In this document: positions 16,164-24,479 of the stretch, one piece after another | Numbering within the stretch: position 1 is the first letter of the stretch | Layout of the letters: every line of letters starts with the position of its first letter | NCBI GenBank assembly: GCA_025449845.1 | Contig: JANWIP010000006.1 | Location: forward strand, 1-64,000 | Reading direction: 5' to 3' | Length of the DNA stretch: 64,000 nucleotides | From: Solirubrobacteraceae bacterium | GTDB lineage: Bacteria > Actinomycetota > Thermoleophilia > Solirubrobacterales > Solirubrobacteraceae | Translations under genes and position numbers: made by a program | The notes under the pieces: generated by a model | What the model was told of the DNA's origin: nothing | The model's database searches: none | What the model saw: only the letters and a program-made list of their open reading frames with translations

Positions 16164-17447
16164 ATGGATGCCCAGGCAGGGTTCGCGCTGCTGGAGGTGC
16201 TGATCAGCGCCGTGATCGTTGCGCTGATCGTGATCGCCACCTTCACCGGCTTTGATGTCACCCAGCGCGCCACGGGCGACGAGCGCGCACACGCGCAGGC
16301 CGATGCGCTCGCCCAGCAGGACGAGGATCGGCTGCGCAGCCTGCAGATCAACCAGATCTCGGGGCTGAACGAAACGCGCACCGTCATCTATAACGGCACC
16401 CACTACTCGGTCACCTCGACGGGCGAATTCCTCGCCGACTCGACCGAATCCCCGAGCTGCGTCAAGGAAGCCGGCAGCGCCAGCTACGTGCGCACGACCT
16501 CGACCGTCACCTGGCCGGCACTCAAGAGCCGCCCCCCGGTGGTTGAGACCGGGCTGATCACGCCGCCGATCGGAGGCGAGCTTTTGGTGCAGGTCTTCGA
16601 CGGCAACGGCGCCGGCGTCCCTGGCATGACCGTTCAGGCCACCGGGCCCTCGCCTTCAGCCGGCGTGGTCAGCGCCGTCACCGGCGCCAATGGCTGCGTG
16701 ATCTTCTCTTCCTTGAAGGAAGGCGAATACAGCGTCAACACCTTCCAGACCGGCTATGTCGACAAGGACGGCAACAGCGAACCGCCCCCCTCCAAGCGCA
16801 CCGCTTCGGTGACCACCGGCGCGACAACCAAGAAGACATTTGAATTCGCCCAGGCGGGAGCGCTGAAGATCAATTTTGTCGAAAACGGCAATGTCGCGGT
16901 AGAAGGCGACCAGTTCCTGATCTACAACAACAACATGAGCATCCCGTGGTTCAGGGTGTTCGGAACGTTGGGCACCTACGCGCGCACCGTCACGACTCCA
17001 GCGACGATCTTCCCCTTCAGCTCCACCTACTCGGTGTATGCCGGCAGCTGCACCGCCGACGCGCCTCCGGCGGCCATCCTCGCAGCCCAGGCCAGCACCG
17101 TCGCCGCTGGCGCGACGAGCTCGATCAACGTGCTGGTCCCACCGATCAAGGTGGAAGTGCTGAGCGGGACCTCATCGGCCGAACGCGGCGTGGCGGTGAC
17201 CAACGCGACGGGCACCCTGAAGGACACCGGCATCAACTGCAACACGACGCGCACCATCTCCAGCACCCCGCTGGGCGGGCTGCCGCACCCCAACATGCCC
17301 TTTGGCAACTACTCGCTCTGCGTGACCGCGAGGATCGGAGTCAAGAACAGGAAGTTCACCCTGGCCGTCGCCAATAACCTCATCACGGGCACGCCGCTCA
17401 CCCCGATCTACCTCGGCGCCGCCCCGGAAGGCGCGACCTGCCCATGA
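16164..17447 (+). CDS. Type IV prepilin-like protein with large Ig/carboxypeptidase-regulatory-like exported region
   Basis: A 427-residue exported protein. A short leader MDAQAG is followed by the class III signal FALLEVLISAVIVALIVIATFTGF, with cleavage expected between Gly6 and Phe7 and the conserved Glu at mature position 5. That marks it as a pilin or pseudopilin substrate of PilD. The exported part holds a repeat-like domain (GELLVQVFDGNGAGVPGMTVQATG ... TGANGCVIFSSLKEGEYSVNTFQTGY) resembling carboxypeptidase-regulatory or Ig-like folds, rare in ordinary pilins. ATG 16164 is chosen because the leader begins there. The stop overlaps the next gene by ATGA, so this is the first gene of an operon. 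Confidence 0.85.
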   Translation: MDAQAGFALLEVLISAVIVALIVIATFTGFDVTQRATGDERAHAQADALAQQDEDRLRSLQINQISGLNETRTVIYNGTHYSVTSTGEFLADSTESPSCVKEAGSASYVRTTSTVTWPALKSRPPVVETGLITPPIGGELLVQVFDGNGAGVPGMTVQATGPSPSAGVVSAVTGANGCVIFSSLKEGEYSVNTFQTGYVDKDGNSEPPPSKRTASVTTGATTKKTFEFAQAGALKINFVENGNVAVEGDQFLIYNNNMSIPWFRVFGTLGTYARTVTTPATIFPFSSTYSVYAGSCTADAPPAAILAAQASTVAAGATSSINVLVPPIKVEVLSGTSSAERGVAVTNATGTLKDTGINCNTTRTISSTPLGGLPHPNMPFGNYSLCVTARIGVKNRKFTLAVANNLITGTPLTPIYLGAAPEGATCP

Positions 17448-18157
17448 GCCCTGTCGCCGCCCCAGCCGCCACCCTGCAGGCCGAGCATGGTTTCACGCTC
17501 GTGGAGATGCTCGTGGCGATGGTCACCGGCATGGTCGTGATCCTTGCCACCCTCTCGGTCCTCGACATCTCGATCAGCCAGTCCTCGCGCATCACCGAAC
17601 GCACCGACGCCGATCAACGCGGGCGGCTGGCGATGGAAAAGATCCTGCTGGAGCTGCACTCCAGCTGCATCGCCGATCCATTCACGCCCGTGCAGCCTGA
17701 AAGTACGGAAACAAATCTGCGCTTCATCAGCCAGACCGGCGCGAACGCTTCCTTCACCACCGTCACGATGCACGAAATCAAACTGAATACCGCAACAGGC
17801 AAGTTGACCGACGCCTCTTATGTGAGCAGCCCCGTGGAAGGTACCACCATGACGTTCCCCTCGACACCCACCCGCACCGAAACCATCCTGACAGGCGTCT
17901 CCAGCTCGAAGCTGGAAGGCAAAACGGTGCCGGTCTTCAGCTACTACAAGTACGCCGGCGGCAACCTTTCGAGCACCGAAGAGACGACCCCCCTCATCAA
18001 GACAGACGCCGAAGCTACGGCGGAGGTCACCGTGGCCTTTACCGTCGCCCCCAGCTCCGAACGCACAACTGCCGATCGCACCGTCGACTTCACCAATACA
18101 GCGGTTCTCCGCTATGACCCGGCGTCTGCCGGCGGGAGCAACACACCATGCGCATGA
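17444..18157 (+). CDS. Type IV prepilin-like protein (PilW-like)
   Basis: A 237-residue protein with leader MSPVAAPAATLQAEHG and the prepilin segment FTLVEMLVAMVTGMVVILATLSVLDI, with Glu5 present. The following helix (RITERTDADQRGRLAMEKILLELHSSC) and the length fit minor pilins of the PilW/PilJ type. The remainder is strand-rich and Thr/Ser-rich. It is translationally coupled to the first gene by ATGA and overlaps the third by 10 bases. It probably primes pilus or pseudopilus assembly. Confidence 0.82.
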   Translation: MSPVAAPAATLQAEHGFTLVEMLVAMVTGMVVILATLSVLDISISQSSRITERTDADQRGRLAMEKILLELHSSCIADPFTPVQPESTETNLRFISQTGANASFTTVTMHEIKLNTATGKLTDASYVSSPVEGTTMTFPSTPTRTETILTGVSSSKLEGKTVPVFSYYKYAGGNLSSTEETTPLIKTDAEATAEVTVAFTVAPSSERTTADRTVDFTNTAVLRYDPASAGGSNTPCA

Positions 18158-19923
18158 CGACGAACCAACCCACCACGAACAAGCCCGCTCTTTCTGGACA
18201 CTCCCGCACCTCTGGACGCCCCCGTAGACCTGCTGTACAGCCCGCCAGAGTATGGAGCGAGAGCGGCTTTACGATGATCGTGACGTTGACCGTGCTGCTG
18301 GTCTCTTCCCTGCTGATGGCCGGCGCCTTCGCGGCTGCCGAGGGCGACATCCACCTCACACACTCGGACACCAATGCCAAGAAGGCCTACTACGCCGCGC
18401 TTGCAGGCATCAGCGACTACTCCTATCACCTCAACGAGGACGTCAACTACTGGACCTACTGCACCGAAGGGCCAGCCGCCTCCAATCACTCGCTCAACCA
18501 GGCCGGCGCCCCACCCACCCACAAGGTGCCGGTGCCCGGCGCAGGCGAAGAGGAATACGCGATCCAGCTGCTGCCCGCGGCCAGCGCGCCCACCACCGAC
18601 GAAAAATGCGACCCGCTCAACCCCGTGTCCACGATGATCGAGTCGGGCACCAAGACGGCCGGTGCCAACAGCGGCACCTTCCGCATCCAATCGACCGGCT
18701 ATTCCGGCAACCGCGAGCGCACGCTGGTTGCGACCTTCAGCAATGGCGGCTTCCTCAAGTTCATCTACTACACCAAGTATGAGACGGCCGATTCGGTCAC
18801 CTACGAACCGGCCGAACCGGCCTGTGAAGCCTTCCGCGCCGAACGACCCGGCAAGTGCACCACGATCAGCTTCATCAGCGCCGATAGCATCAATGGTCCG
18901 ATCCACACCGAGGACACCGCCTCGATCTGCAACGAACCGACCTTCGGCCGCGGTCCCTCGGACGTGGTCGAATTCCGCGGTGGGTCGGTTGCCACCGGGG
19001 GCTGCACCAACAACGCCAAATACGTGGGCACGCTGATCCCCAAGGCAAGTGTTCAGTCAATCGAACCACCACCGAGCAACAACTCGTTGAAGACCGTCGT
19101 GGAACCGGCCTACCACTACACGAACAAGACGATCATCGTCCTCAATGGCACCACCATGAATGTCACCAACTGGGAACCGGTCAAAAAAGAATATGTCACC
19201 AAGCTCAATGTCCCGCTGCCGCCCGGTGGCGTGATCTACGTCTCAAATGGTGCCTGCTCCAGCTTGGCGGCCTACACACCCTTCGGACCCACGTACAGCA
19301 AGGACGAAGAATGCGGCAATGCCTATGTGAGCGGCAACTACACGGGTCAGCTCACGATCGCCGCCGAAAATGACATCGTCATCAACGGCAGCATCACGAC
19401 GCCGGTCAACGGCGAAAACAAGCCGATCACCAACGCCGTGCTGGGCCTGATCGCGAACAACTTCGTGCGGGTCTACCACCCGGTCGCCGAAACGTATGAA
19501 GCGCACGGCGCCAGCCGTAACCAGTGCAACGAAGAAGACAAGTATCTCGGCAACCACGTGTGCGAATACGAAAACAACGAAGGCAGCTGCGATGCGCCCA
19601 CCCTGAGCGCCGCCGAAGACCCCAACAAGTGGGGAGCCTTGACAAATCCGACCATCTACGCGGCGATCCTCGCTGTCAACCACTCCTTCATCGTCGATAA
19701 CTTCCGCTGCGGCTCATCGATGGGGAGCCTGACGGTGCGCGGCGCCATCGCCCAGATCTTCCGCGGGACCGTCGGCACGCACAGTGGCGGCGTAGTCGTC
19801 AGCGGATACGCCAAGAACTACAACTACGACGACCGCCTCCAGTATGAGTCCCCGCCCTACTTCCTGAACCCCGTGCGGGCCCCCTGGACGATCCGGCGCG
19901 AGACGCTGGCGCCAAACCCGTAG
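18148..19923 (+). CDS. Prepilin-like exported protein (PilX/large minor pilin type)
   Basis: A 591-residue protein. After a long basic N-terminus, WSESGFTMIVTLTVLLVSSLLMAGAFAAAEGDIHLT resembles a prepilin helix, but mature position 5 is Val, not Glu. Large minor pilins (PilX or GspK type) often depart from this rule, and such proteins sit at the pilus tip. The C-terminal 500 residues include several Cys and beta-rich stretches (NGTTMNVTNW, DIVINGSITTPVNG) reminiscent of parallel beta-helix proteins. It is third in the operon. An exported surface or tip role is inference. Confidence 0.75.
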   Translation: MRMTTNQPTTNKPALSGHSRTSGRPRRPAVQPARVWSESGFTMIVTLTVLLVSSLLMAGAFAAAEGDIHLTHSDTNAKKAYYAALAGISDYSYHLNEDVNYWTYCTEGPAASNHSLNQAGAPPTHKVPVPGAGEEEYAIQLLPAASAPTTDEKCDPLNPVSTMIESGTKTAGANSGTFRIQSTGYSGNRERTLVATFSNGGFLKFIYYTKYETADSVTYEPAEPACEAFRAERPGKCTTISFISADSINGPIHTEDTASICNEPTFGRGPSDVVEFRGGSVATGGCTNNAKYVGTLIPKASVQSIEPPPSNNSLKTVVEPAYHYTNKTIIVLNGTTMNVTNWEPVKKEYVTKLNVPLPPGGVIYVSNGACSSLAAYTPFGPTYSKDEECGNAYVSGNYTGQLTIAAENDIVINGSITTPVNGENKPITNAVLGLIANNFVRVYHPVAETYEAHGASRNQCNEEDKYLGNHVCEYENNEGSCDAPTLSAAEDPNKWGALTNPTIYAAILAVNHSFIVDNFRCGSSMGSLTVRGAIAQIFRGTVGTHSGGVVVSGYAKNYNYDDRLQYESPPYFLNPVRAPWTIRRETLAPNP

Positions 19924-19929
19924 GCAAAC

Positions 19930-20036
19930 AGATAAGCCAGGCCCACAGTCAAGCCGGAGGCCAGGCCCACAGTCAAGCCGGGCCAACTAAGCGGGCCACA
20001 CCCAGCTATCGCGGGCCACGCCCAGCCGCAGACAGA
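19930..20036. repeat. Imperfect tandem repeats after the prepilin operon
   Basis: Two copies of AGGCCCACAGTCAAGCCGG lie in tandem, followed by two copies of a GCGGGCCAC.CCCAGC unit. They occupy the gap to the next gene and hold no recognisable terminator. They could arise by slippage. Confidence 0.6.
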
Positions 20037-20083
20037 CATCAGACCAGCAGACAACCGTCTGCAAGATGATGTAGCTTTCGGCT

Positions 20084-20353
20084 GTGGCCCAAGCGCCAGA
20101 GCGATCGAGCGACACCCAGCACCCCGACCTGCTGGCAGCGGTCGTGCTGCACACGCTCGTGGCTGCCGGCGCCCGCGCCGTTCCTGTGCGCCAAACAGTT
20201 CTCGCCTGCGAGCGTGATCCGCAAAGTCCGGCCGATTGCAAGGCGATCGAGACCGCCCTGCGAGGTCTTATCGCCGACGGTCTCGCTTACCGTCGCGGCG
20301 CCCGGGTGGGGGCGACGCGTGCCGCGCTGCGAGCTGACGCGCTGAACTTTTGA
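20084..20353 (+). CDS. Small winged-helix-like protein
   Basis: An 89-residue protein beginning at GTG 20084. The layout HPDLLAAVVLHTLVAAGA ... IETALRGLIADGLAYRRGARVGATRAALRADAL matches the small winged-helix pattern at 14761-15027: a helical N-terminus, a 'L..L...GL.YR.G' wing and a final helix. Its last 86 bases overlap the 3' end of the double-HTH gene on the other strand. No function is known. Confidence 0.55.
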   Translation: MAQAPERSSDTQHPDLLAAVVLHTLVAAGARAVPVRQTVLACERDPQSPADCKAIETALRGLIADGLAYRRGARVGATRAALRADALNF

Positions 20354-20852
20354 GCGGCGCTTCGTTGCTTTCCACGCCGCCGAGCATCACCGCGGCAGGC
20401 ACCTCCAAAGCGCGTGCCAGCTTGAGGATCGTACGCAGATTGGGATCGCGGCGACCGTGCTCGAACACGCTGATAGCCGCGCGGTCCACCTCCGCCTTCA
20501 AGGCCAGAGCTTCCTGGGAGATCCCCGCGCGCTGGCGCGCCCAGCGTAGGTTGACGCCGAAGCGGCTGGCGGGGCTAGCGGAGGGGTCGGGCTCGTGGCG
20601 CGGTCCGCGCACGCCCGATCCGGTGATGCCGACGCCCTTCAGCAGCGCCGCCGGCGTGACATCCACGGCATGGGCCACGCGTACCACCGTGGGCAAGTCG
20701 GGCGAGCGCTCCGCTCGCTCCAGAAAACTTACGGCCGCGCGGTCGAGACCCAGCCTGTCCTGCGACAGGCCGATCCGTTCGCGCGCGCTGCGAATGTTCT
20801 GGCCGAACTGCTCCAGCTGTCCATCTATCTCGCGGTCGCCTGTGCTCTGCAT
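20268..20852 (-). CDS. Regulator with two tandem XRE-type helix-turn-helix domains
   Basis: A 194-residue protein containing two similar Cro/C1-type HTH domains. The first is about residues 8-70 (FGQNIRSARERIGLSQDRLGLDRAAVSFLERAERSPDLPTVVRVAHAVDVTPAALL). The second is about 98-160 (FGVNLRWARQRAGISQEALALKAEVDRAAISVFEHGRRDPNLRTILKLARALEVPAAVML). The duplication suggests one protein binding two half-sites. ATG 20852 is chosen (MQSTGD); ATG 20867 is possible. The basic tail overlaps the convergent small gene. Confidence 0.85.
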   Translation of the reverse strand: MQSTGDREIDGQLEQFGQNIRSARERIGLSQDRLGLDRAAVSFLERAERSPDLPTVVRVAHAVDVTPAALLKGVGITGSGVRGPRHEPDPSASPASRFGVNLRWARQRAGISQEALALKAEVDRAAISVFEHGRRDPNLRTILKLARALEVPAAVMLGGVESNEAPLKSSARQLAARHASPPPGRRDGKRDRRR

Positions 20853-21050
20853 GTGTGCGCCGTGCATCCTGTCCGTCGCCTGTGAACTCAACAACTGCGC
20901 AAACACAAGAAAAAGCCGAATTCTGCCAGAAGACCGAATGGTCGGACTCGCGGCGCCTCGCGACGACCCACATCGGCCGCTGTGCCGACTCGCGCCCTCA
21001 CATCGGCTCGCTCTGCCGACGAGCCACGCGCACTGCGGGCGTCGATCAAA

Positions 21051-21136
21051 TGGTGCGGCGGGTGGGATTCGAACCCACACGCCCTTGCGGACAAGGCCTT
21101 TTGAGGGCCCCGCGTCTACCGTTCCGCCACCGCCGC
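21051..21136 (-). tRNA. tRNA-Leu (anticodon CAA)
   Basis: A complete 86-base class II tRNA on the minus strand. The acceptor stem is GCGGCGG/CCGCCGC with discriminator A and encoded CCA. The anticodon loop CTCAAAA gives CAA. A long variable arm (TTGTCCGCAAGGGCG) is present. Confidence 0.95.
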
Positions 21137-21175
21137 ACGCGGTCGATCCAATATATGCCAGCAGGCCGTCGGAGG

Positions 21176-21697
21176 TCAGGCGGGGTGCGGCGTCGGATCG
21201 CCGTAGTCACCCTCAGCGCCAGAGGGCACACGCTGCTCCAGCTCGACGTTCCAGCCCTGCTGCAAGCCGCGCATGGCGAACGCGATGAGCAGAATCTGCA
21301 CCGGCACGAGCAGCAGCGTCAACAAGCCCAGCAGATCGGCGTTAAGCATCGGCTGGTTGAAGCCAACGCCGTTGCGGTTGAACCACCCAGAGGCACCTGT
21401 CAAGGCAAAGATGATCAGCAGCACCGCCAGCGCCGCGGCCACCGGCAACACTCCTCGGTTCCAGCGCCCAGCGTAGAAAGCCAGCAGCAGGTAGATCGCC
21501 ACGAAGACGAGCTGCAAGCCGATGGAGGAACCCTGCAGGGCTGCCCAGCCACCGATGGTGATGAGCAACATCAACCCCACGCTCACCAGCAGCAGCAGGA
21601 TGACCGTCGCGCGCGTGCCCTGCACCACGGCCTTTTCGCGGTTGGGATGCGTGATCGACACGCTGGCAGAGGTCTTGCGGGCGGCTGCGCTGGACAT
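21176..21697 (-). CDS. Four-helix integral membrane protein of unknown function
   Basis: A 173-residue protein with a short cytoplasmic N-terminus and about four hydrophobic segments: VILLLLVSVGLMLLITIGG, LQLVFVAIYLLLAFYAG, VLPVAAALAVLLIIFAL and LLGLLTLLLVPVQILLIAFAM. It ends with an acidic, Pro-rich tail. ATG 21697 (MSSAAA) is chosen. It lies between two tRNA-Leu genes. The neighbouring recombinase frame runs over its 5' part in another frame, which I take as an accident of integration. Confidence 0.75.
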   Translation of the reverse strand: MSSAAARKTSASVSITHPNREKAVVQGTRATVILLLLVSVGLMLLITIGGWAALQGSSIGLQLVFVAIYLLLAFYAGRWNRGVLPVAAALAVLLIIFALTGASGWFNRNGVGFNQPMLNADLLGLLTLLLVPVQILLIAFAMRGLQQGWNVELEQRVPSGAEGDYGDPTPHPA

Positions 21698-23498
21698 CGT
21701 CTGGATGACCATACAATCTCAGGCGGCTTCCATGTGCAATCTTGCTCATGGAAGCCTTTGGATACACCCGCGGGCGTGGTGGAATTGGTAGACACGCTGG
21801 CCTTAGGAGCCAGTGGGCGCAAGCCCTTGGGGGTTCGAGTCCCTTCGCCCGCACCATTTGGGTCTTATTCAAACCCTGGCCCCGAAAAACGGGGTCAGGG
21901 TCGTCTGTGCGGCGTGCCTGACTGCCGAGGGGTGATCCGGCGAGTTGGTGGATTGCGGCGACCCAGGGGGCGGGGTCGGCCTCGACGTCGCCCTCAGCGC
22001 GCACGTAGAGCGCCTCGAAGAGCGTCTGGTTGAAGAGCCGCCGGAGGTGCGGGGTGGCTTGCTGGTAGGGGATGTGGGGGTCGCTCAGGAGCGCCAGGGC
22101 CTCATCGAGGGTTTCCTTGATCTCGTTGGCGTCTTGGGCGGCTACCTCGGCCCAGCGGTGGGCCTCGGTGCGCTCGGTTTCGATGCGGTTCTGCTCGGCG
22201 GCGAGCACGTCCTCGTCGATGCTGCCTTTGTAGAACAGGTGCAGGAGCTTCTGCTGCTCGCGCTGGAGTTCTTGCAGGCGGCGGGCGTGGCGCTCGGACT
22301 CGCGCACGGCGGTCTGCATCTGCTCCCCGGCGTACTCCTCGACCTCTCGGCGGACAGTCTGTTGCTGGCGGGCTGTGAGTCGCACTCGGCGGTAGTAGCG
22401 CTCGATGGCCTGCTCGACGTCGGAGGTGAATAGGTGGCGAGCCTCACAGCGCTCTTGGCGTCCCTGGCGGCTGAGGCAGCCGAAGTACTCGTAGGTTCCG
22501 CCGTTGCCGGATACGCGGTTGTAGACCAGGCGTCGGCCGCAGTAGCCGCAGAAGATCGAGCCTCTCAGGTAGTGCTTGTGTTTGCGAGTGCGGTTGCCGC
22601 GCAGGGTGGCCGACTCCAGCACCTCCTGAACCTTCTCGAACGTCGCCCGGTCGATCAGCGGCTCGTGACGGCCGTCGGGGTTCTTGGCGCCGTCCCAGGT
22701 CACGACTCCGATGTAGTAGTCATCGCGCAGCATCTTGTGGACCTTGCTACGACACAGCGGCGCCGGAGCGCACTTGGGAGTCGTGCGGCTCCGCAGACCG
22801 GCTTCCTCAAGCCTGTCGCGCAGGCTTGAGATCGAGTAGTCGCCGCCGGCGTAGGCCTCGAACGCCATCCGCACGAGCGGCGCGCGCTCCGGGTCAATAG
22901 CGACGGTACGGATTTCGCGGCCGTCGATCCGCTCGCGGGTGTTGATGTAGCCGACTGGAGCCCTGCCGAGCGTGCCACCATCGGCGTGCTTGCGGGACAG
23001 CCCCATCTTGACTTTCTCGGCGTCGCTACGAGAGCGGAAGGCGTTGACGCCAGCCATGATGGTGTAGAGCAGCCGCCCGGCCGGTGTGTTGTCGGTGCGC
23101 TCCAGGGTCGACTCCAGTTTGCTGCCGTTACTTTCGATCTCGCGCAGCAGCCACAGCGCGTCGAAGTCATCGCGCGCCACCCTTGAGAGGTCGTAGAAGA
23201 TGACATAGGTGGGGCGAAGCTCAGGGAGCTTTGCGAGCATGGACTGGAGCGCCGGACGCTGCGTGTTGGTGCCAGAGCGCCCGGACTCGACAAACTCAGC
23301 GACGATCTCCGCACCGAGCTGCGCGGCGTGGCGCTGGCACGCCTCACGCTGGCCGGGAATCGAGTAGCCCTCCGGGTCATGCGCCTTGTTCATCTGGCCG
23401 TCGCTCGATACCCGCAGATACACCACCGCCGTGGCGGGTGCATCGGGAAACGAGAGGTCGGTCAGGGATTTTGATGATGTTGCTTTCATGTGTGACAT
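21342..23498 (-). CDS. Large serine recombinase (element integrase), reading through tRNA-Leu
   Basis: The N-terminal resolvase domain begins VVYLRVSSDGQ with catalytic Ser31 and contains YDLSRVARDDFDALWLL. The recombinase domain (GYINTRERIDGREIRTV... to NRTRKH) is followed by a zinc ribbon (FCGYCGRRL ... YFGC) and a coiled coil rich in Arg and Glu. It should integrate and excise the second element by double-strand breaks. AAAGGAGG precedes ATG 23498. The frame does not stop at the element edge: it continues past about 21860 through the whole tRNA-Leu(TAG) gene and 430 more bases. The natural C-terminus probably ended near 21.9 kb in the unintegrated form, so the last 170-180 residues are likely not native. 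Confidence 0.85.
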   Translation of the reverse strand: MSHMKATSSKSLTDLSFPDAPATAVVYLRVSSDGQMNKAHDPEGYSIPGQREACQRHAAQLGAEIVAEFVESGRSGTNTQRPALQSMLAKLPELRPTYVIFYDLSRVARDDFDALWLLREIESNGSKLESTLERTDNTPAGRLLYTIMAGVNAFRSRSDAEKVKMGLSRKHADGGTLGRAPVGYINTRERIDGREIRTVAIDPERAPLVRMAFEAYAGGDYSISSLRDRLEEAGLRSRTTPKCAPAPLCRSKVHKMLRDDYYIGVVTWDGAKNPDGRHEPLIDRATFEKVQEVLESATLRGNRTRKHKHYLRGSIFCGYCGRRLVYNRVSGNGGTYEYFGCLSRQGRQERCEARHLFTSDVEQAIERYYRRVRLTARQQQTVRREVEEYAGEQMQTAVRESERHARRLQELQREQQKLLHLFYKGSIDEDVLAAEQNRIETERTEAHRWAEVAAQDANEIKETLDEALALLSDPHIPYQQATPHLRRLFNQTLFEALYVRAEGDVEADPAPWVAAIHQLAGSPLGSQARRTDDPDPVFRGQGLNKTQMVRAKGLEPPRACAHWLLRPACLPIPPRPRVYPKASMSKIAHGSRLRLYGHPDDVQRSRPQDLCQRVDHASQPRKGRGAGHARDGHPAAAGERGVDVAHHHRWLGSPAGFLHRLAARLRGDLPAAGFLRWALEPRSVAGGRGAGGAADHLCLDRCLWVVQPQRRWLQPADA
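21770..21856 (+). tRNA. tRNA-Leu (anticodon TAG)
   Basis: A complete 87-base class II tRNA with acceptor stem GCGGGCG/CGCCCGC, discriminator A, encoded CCA, anticodon TAG in CTTAGGA and a long variable arm. The second mobile region starts right after its 3' end. Confidence 0.95.
21874..21900. terminator. Strong hairpin just after tRNA-Leu(TAG)
   Basis: CCCTGGCCCCG and CGGGGTCAGGG pair in an 11-bp stem (one G-U) around a loop of five A. It lies 17 bases past the tRNA and fits an intrinsic terminator for it, though no clear U run follows. The element's recombinase frame crosses it. Confidence 0.5.
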
Positions 23499-23517
23499 TA
23501 CTTCCTCCTTTCGGTAA

Positions 23518-23889
23518 TTACGGTTTGCCTGCTGGTTGTGGTGTCGTGGCGGTGAGGAGCGTCGCGCCGGCACGGTCGATCTGGTTCTGGAGCGACCGCG
23601 ACAGGCGCTCGTCGCGTGCCAGCCTGGCGAGGTCGGCGGTGATGACAAAGTCAGCCCCGCCACGCGATAGGTCGTGCATCATGCCGGTGAGTCCCGGCCT
23701 GTCTGCACTCATGCCGGAGGCGCCATAATCGATATAGGCGCGGGACAGGTTCAGGTTCAGCTCCCGTGCCAGCGCCAGGCACAGCCCAGGCTGGCGTTCG
23801 ATGCTCCTTCGACTGTCTGCCGGGTTCCCGGTAGCGGCTCGCAGATAGCCGACCGTTATCTCTGGCTTTGCTGCTCTTGTGTCGTTCAC
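23518..23889 (-). CDS. Resolvase-like N-terminal domain lacking the catalytic serine
   Basis: A 123-residue protein that aligns by eye with the catalytic domain of serine recombinases: VGYLRAAT at the place of YxRVSs, then RRSIERQ...LCLALARELNL, the YIDYGASGMSADRPGLTGMM segment (usual 'D.G.SG...RP....ml') and GADFVITADLARLARDERL (usual 'vvv.dl.RlaRd'). The catalytic Ser is replaced by Ala. There is no recombinase or zinc-ribbon region. GTG 23889 has AAAGGAGG at good spacing and the gene ends 19 bases before the recombinase. It may modulate the recombinase or act as its directionality factor; that is inference. Confidence 0.7.
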   Translation of the reverse strand: MNDTRAAKPEITVGYLRAATGNPADSRRSIERQPGLCLALARELNLNLSRAYIDYGASGMSADRPGLTGMMHDLSRGGADFVITADLARLARDERLSRSLQNQIDRAGATLLTATTPQPAGKP

Positions 23890-24012
23890 TTTCTGGCCTC
23901 CTTTCTCGGTTAATTTGGCTTAACCATTTTCCCGTTAAGTGGTGAGTTAAGCAACCTGTGGTTTTGTAGGTGCAGGCCGGTCCAGACGATTGTCCAGACC
24001 GGCCTGCGTTGT

Positions 24013-24390
24013 TCACTTCAGCGCCTCCAGGCGCTTCGTGATTTCGGCCTTGCGTTCCTCGGCTGAGCCACGAATCTGGTCATACTCGGCCGCAGCCTCC
24101 TTGGCCCGCTCCCTGGCAGTCTCCACCTCCTTGTCGATTGACGCGATTGCCCTTTCGAATGCGGCACGGGCATCGGCGACGGCGTCGTCCGCTGTGGTGG
24201 TCCTCCGCTTGGTGCGCGGCTTGGTCTCACCGCCCTCGATCTTCTTCTTGTGGGAGTAATAACTCCCTCTCACGGAGTCGAAAGGACGCTTTGTTTCGTC
24301 GGCGATCTGCCGGAAGGCGTCTGCCTTGTCGGTGCCGTCGGCGACCATCTGGTTCACCCGGTCGTAGATTCCCTCGGCCTTGGTGGCCAT
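24013..24390 (-). CDS. Small element protein with HTH-like start and coiled-coil tail
   Basis: A 125-residue protein. Residues 1-50 (MATKAEGIYDRVNQMVADGTDKADAFRQIADETKRPFDSVRGSYYSHKK) read like a small helix-turn-helix in which 'PFDSVRGSYYSHKK' would contact DNA. A basic linker follows, then a long charged helix rich in Ala, Glu and Arg (ERAIASIDKEVETARERAKEAAAEYDQIR), probably a coiled coil. AAAGGAGG precedes ATG 24390. A regulatory or nucleoid role is plausible; no family is recognised. Confidence 0.6.
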   Translation of the reverse strand: MATKAEGIYDRVNQMVADGTDKADAFRQIADETKRPFDSVRGSYYSHKKKIEGGETKPRTKRRTTTADDAVADARAAFERAIASIDKEVETARERAKEAAAEYDQIRGSAEERKAEITKRLEALK

Positions 24391-24479
24391 GTGCTGGTTC
24401 CTCCTTTGGTGGGTTGAACGGCCTTGGCGGCAGGCAGAAAGACCTGGGTCCTTCCGCCGGCCGTGAGACCGCCCCGCCC

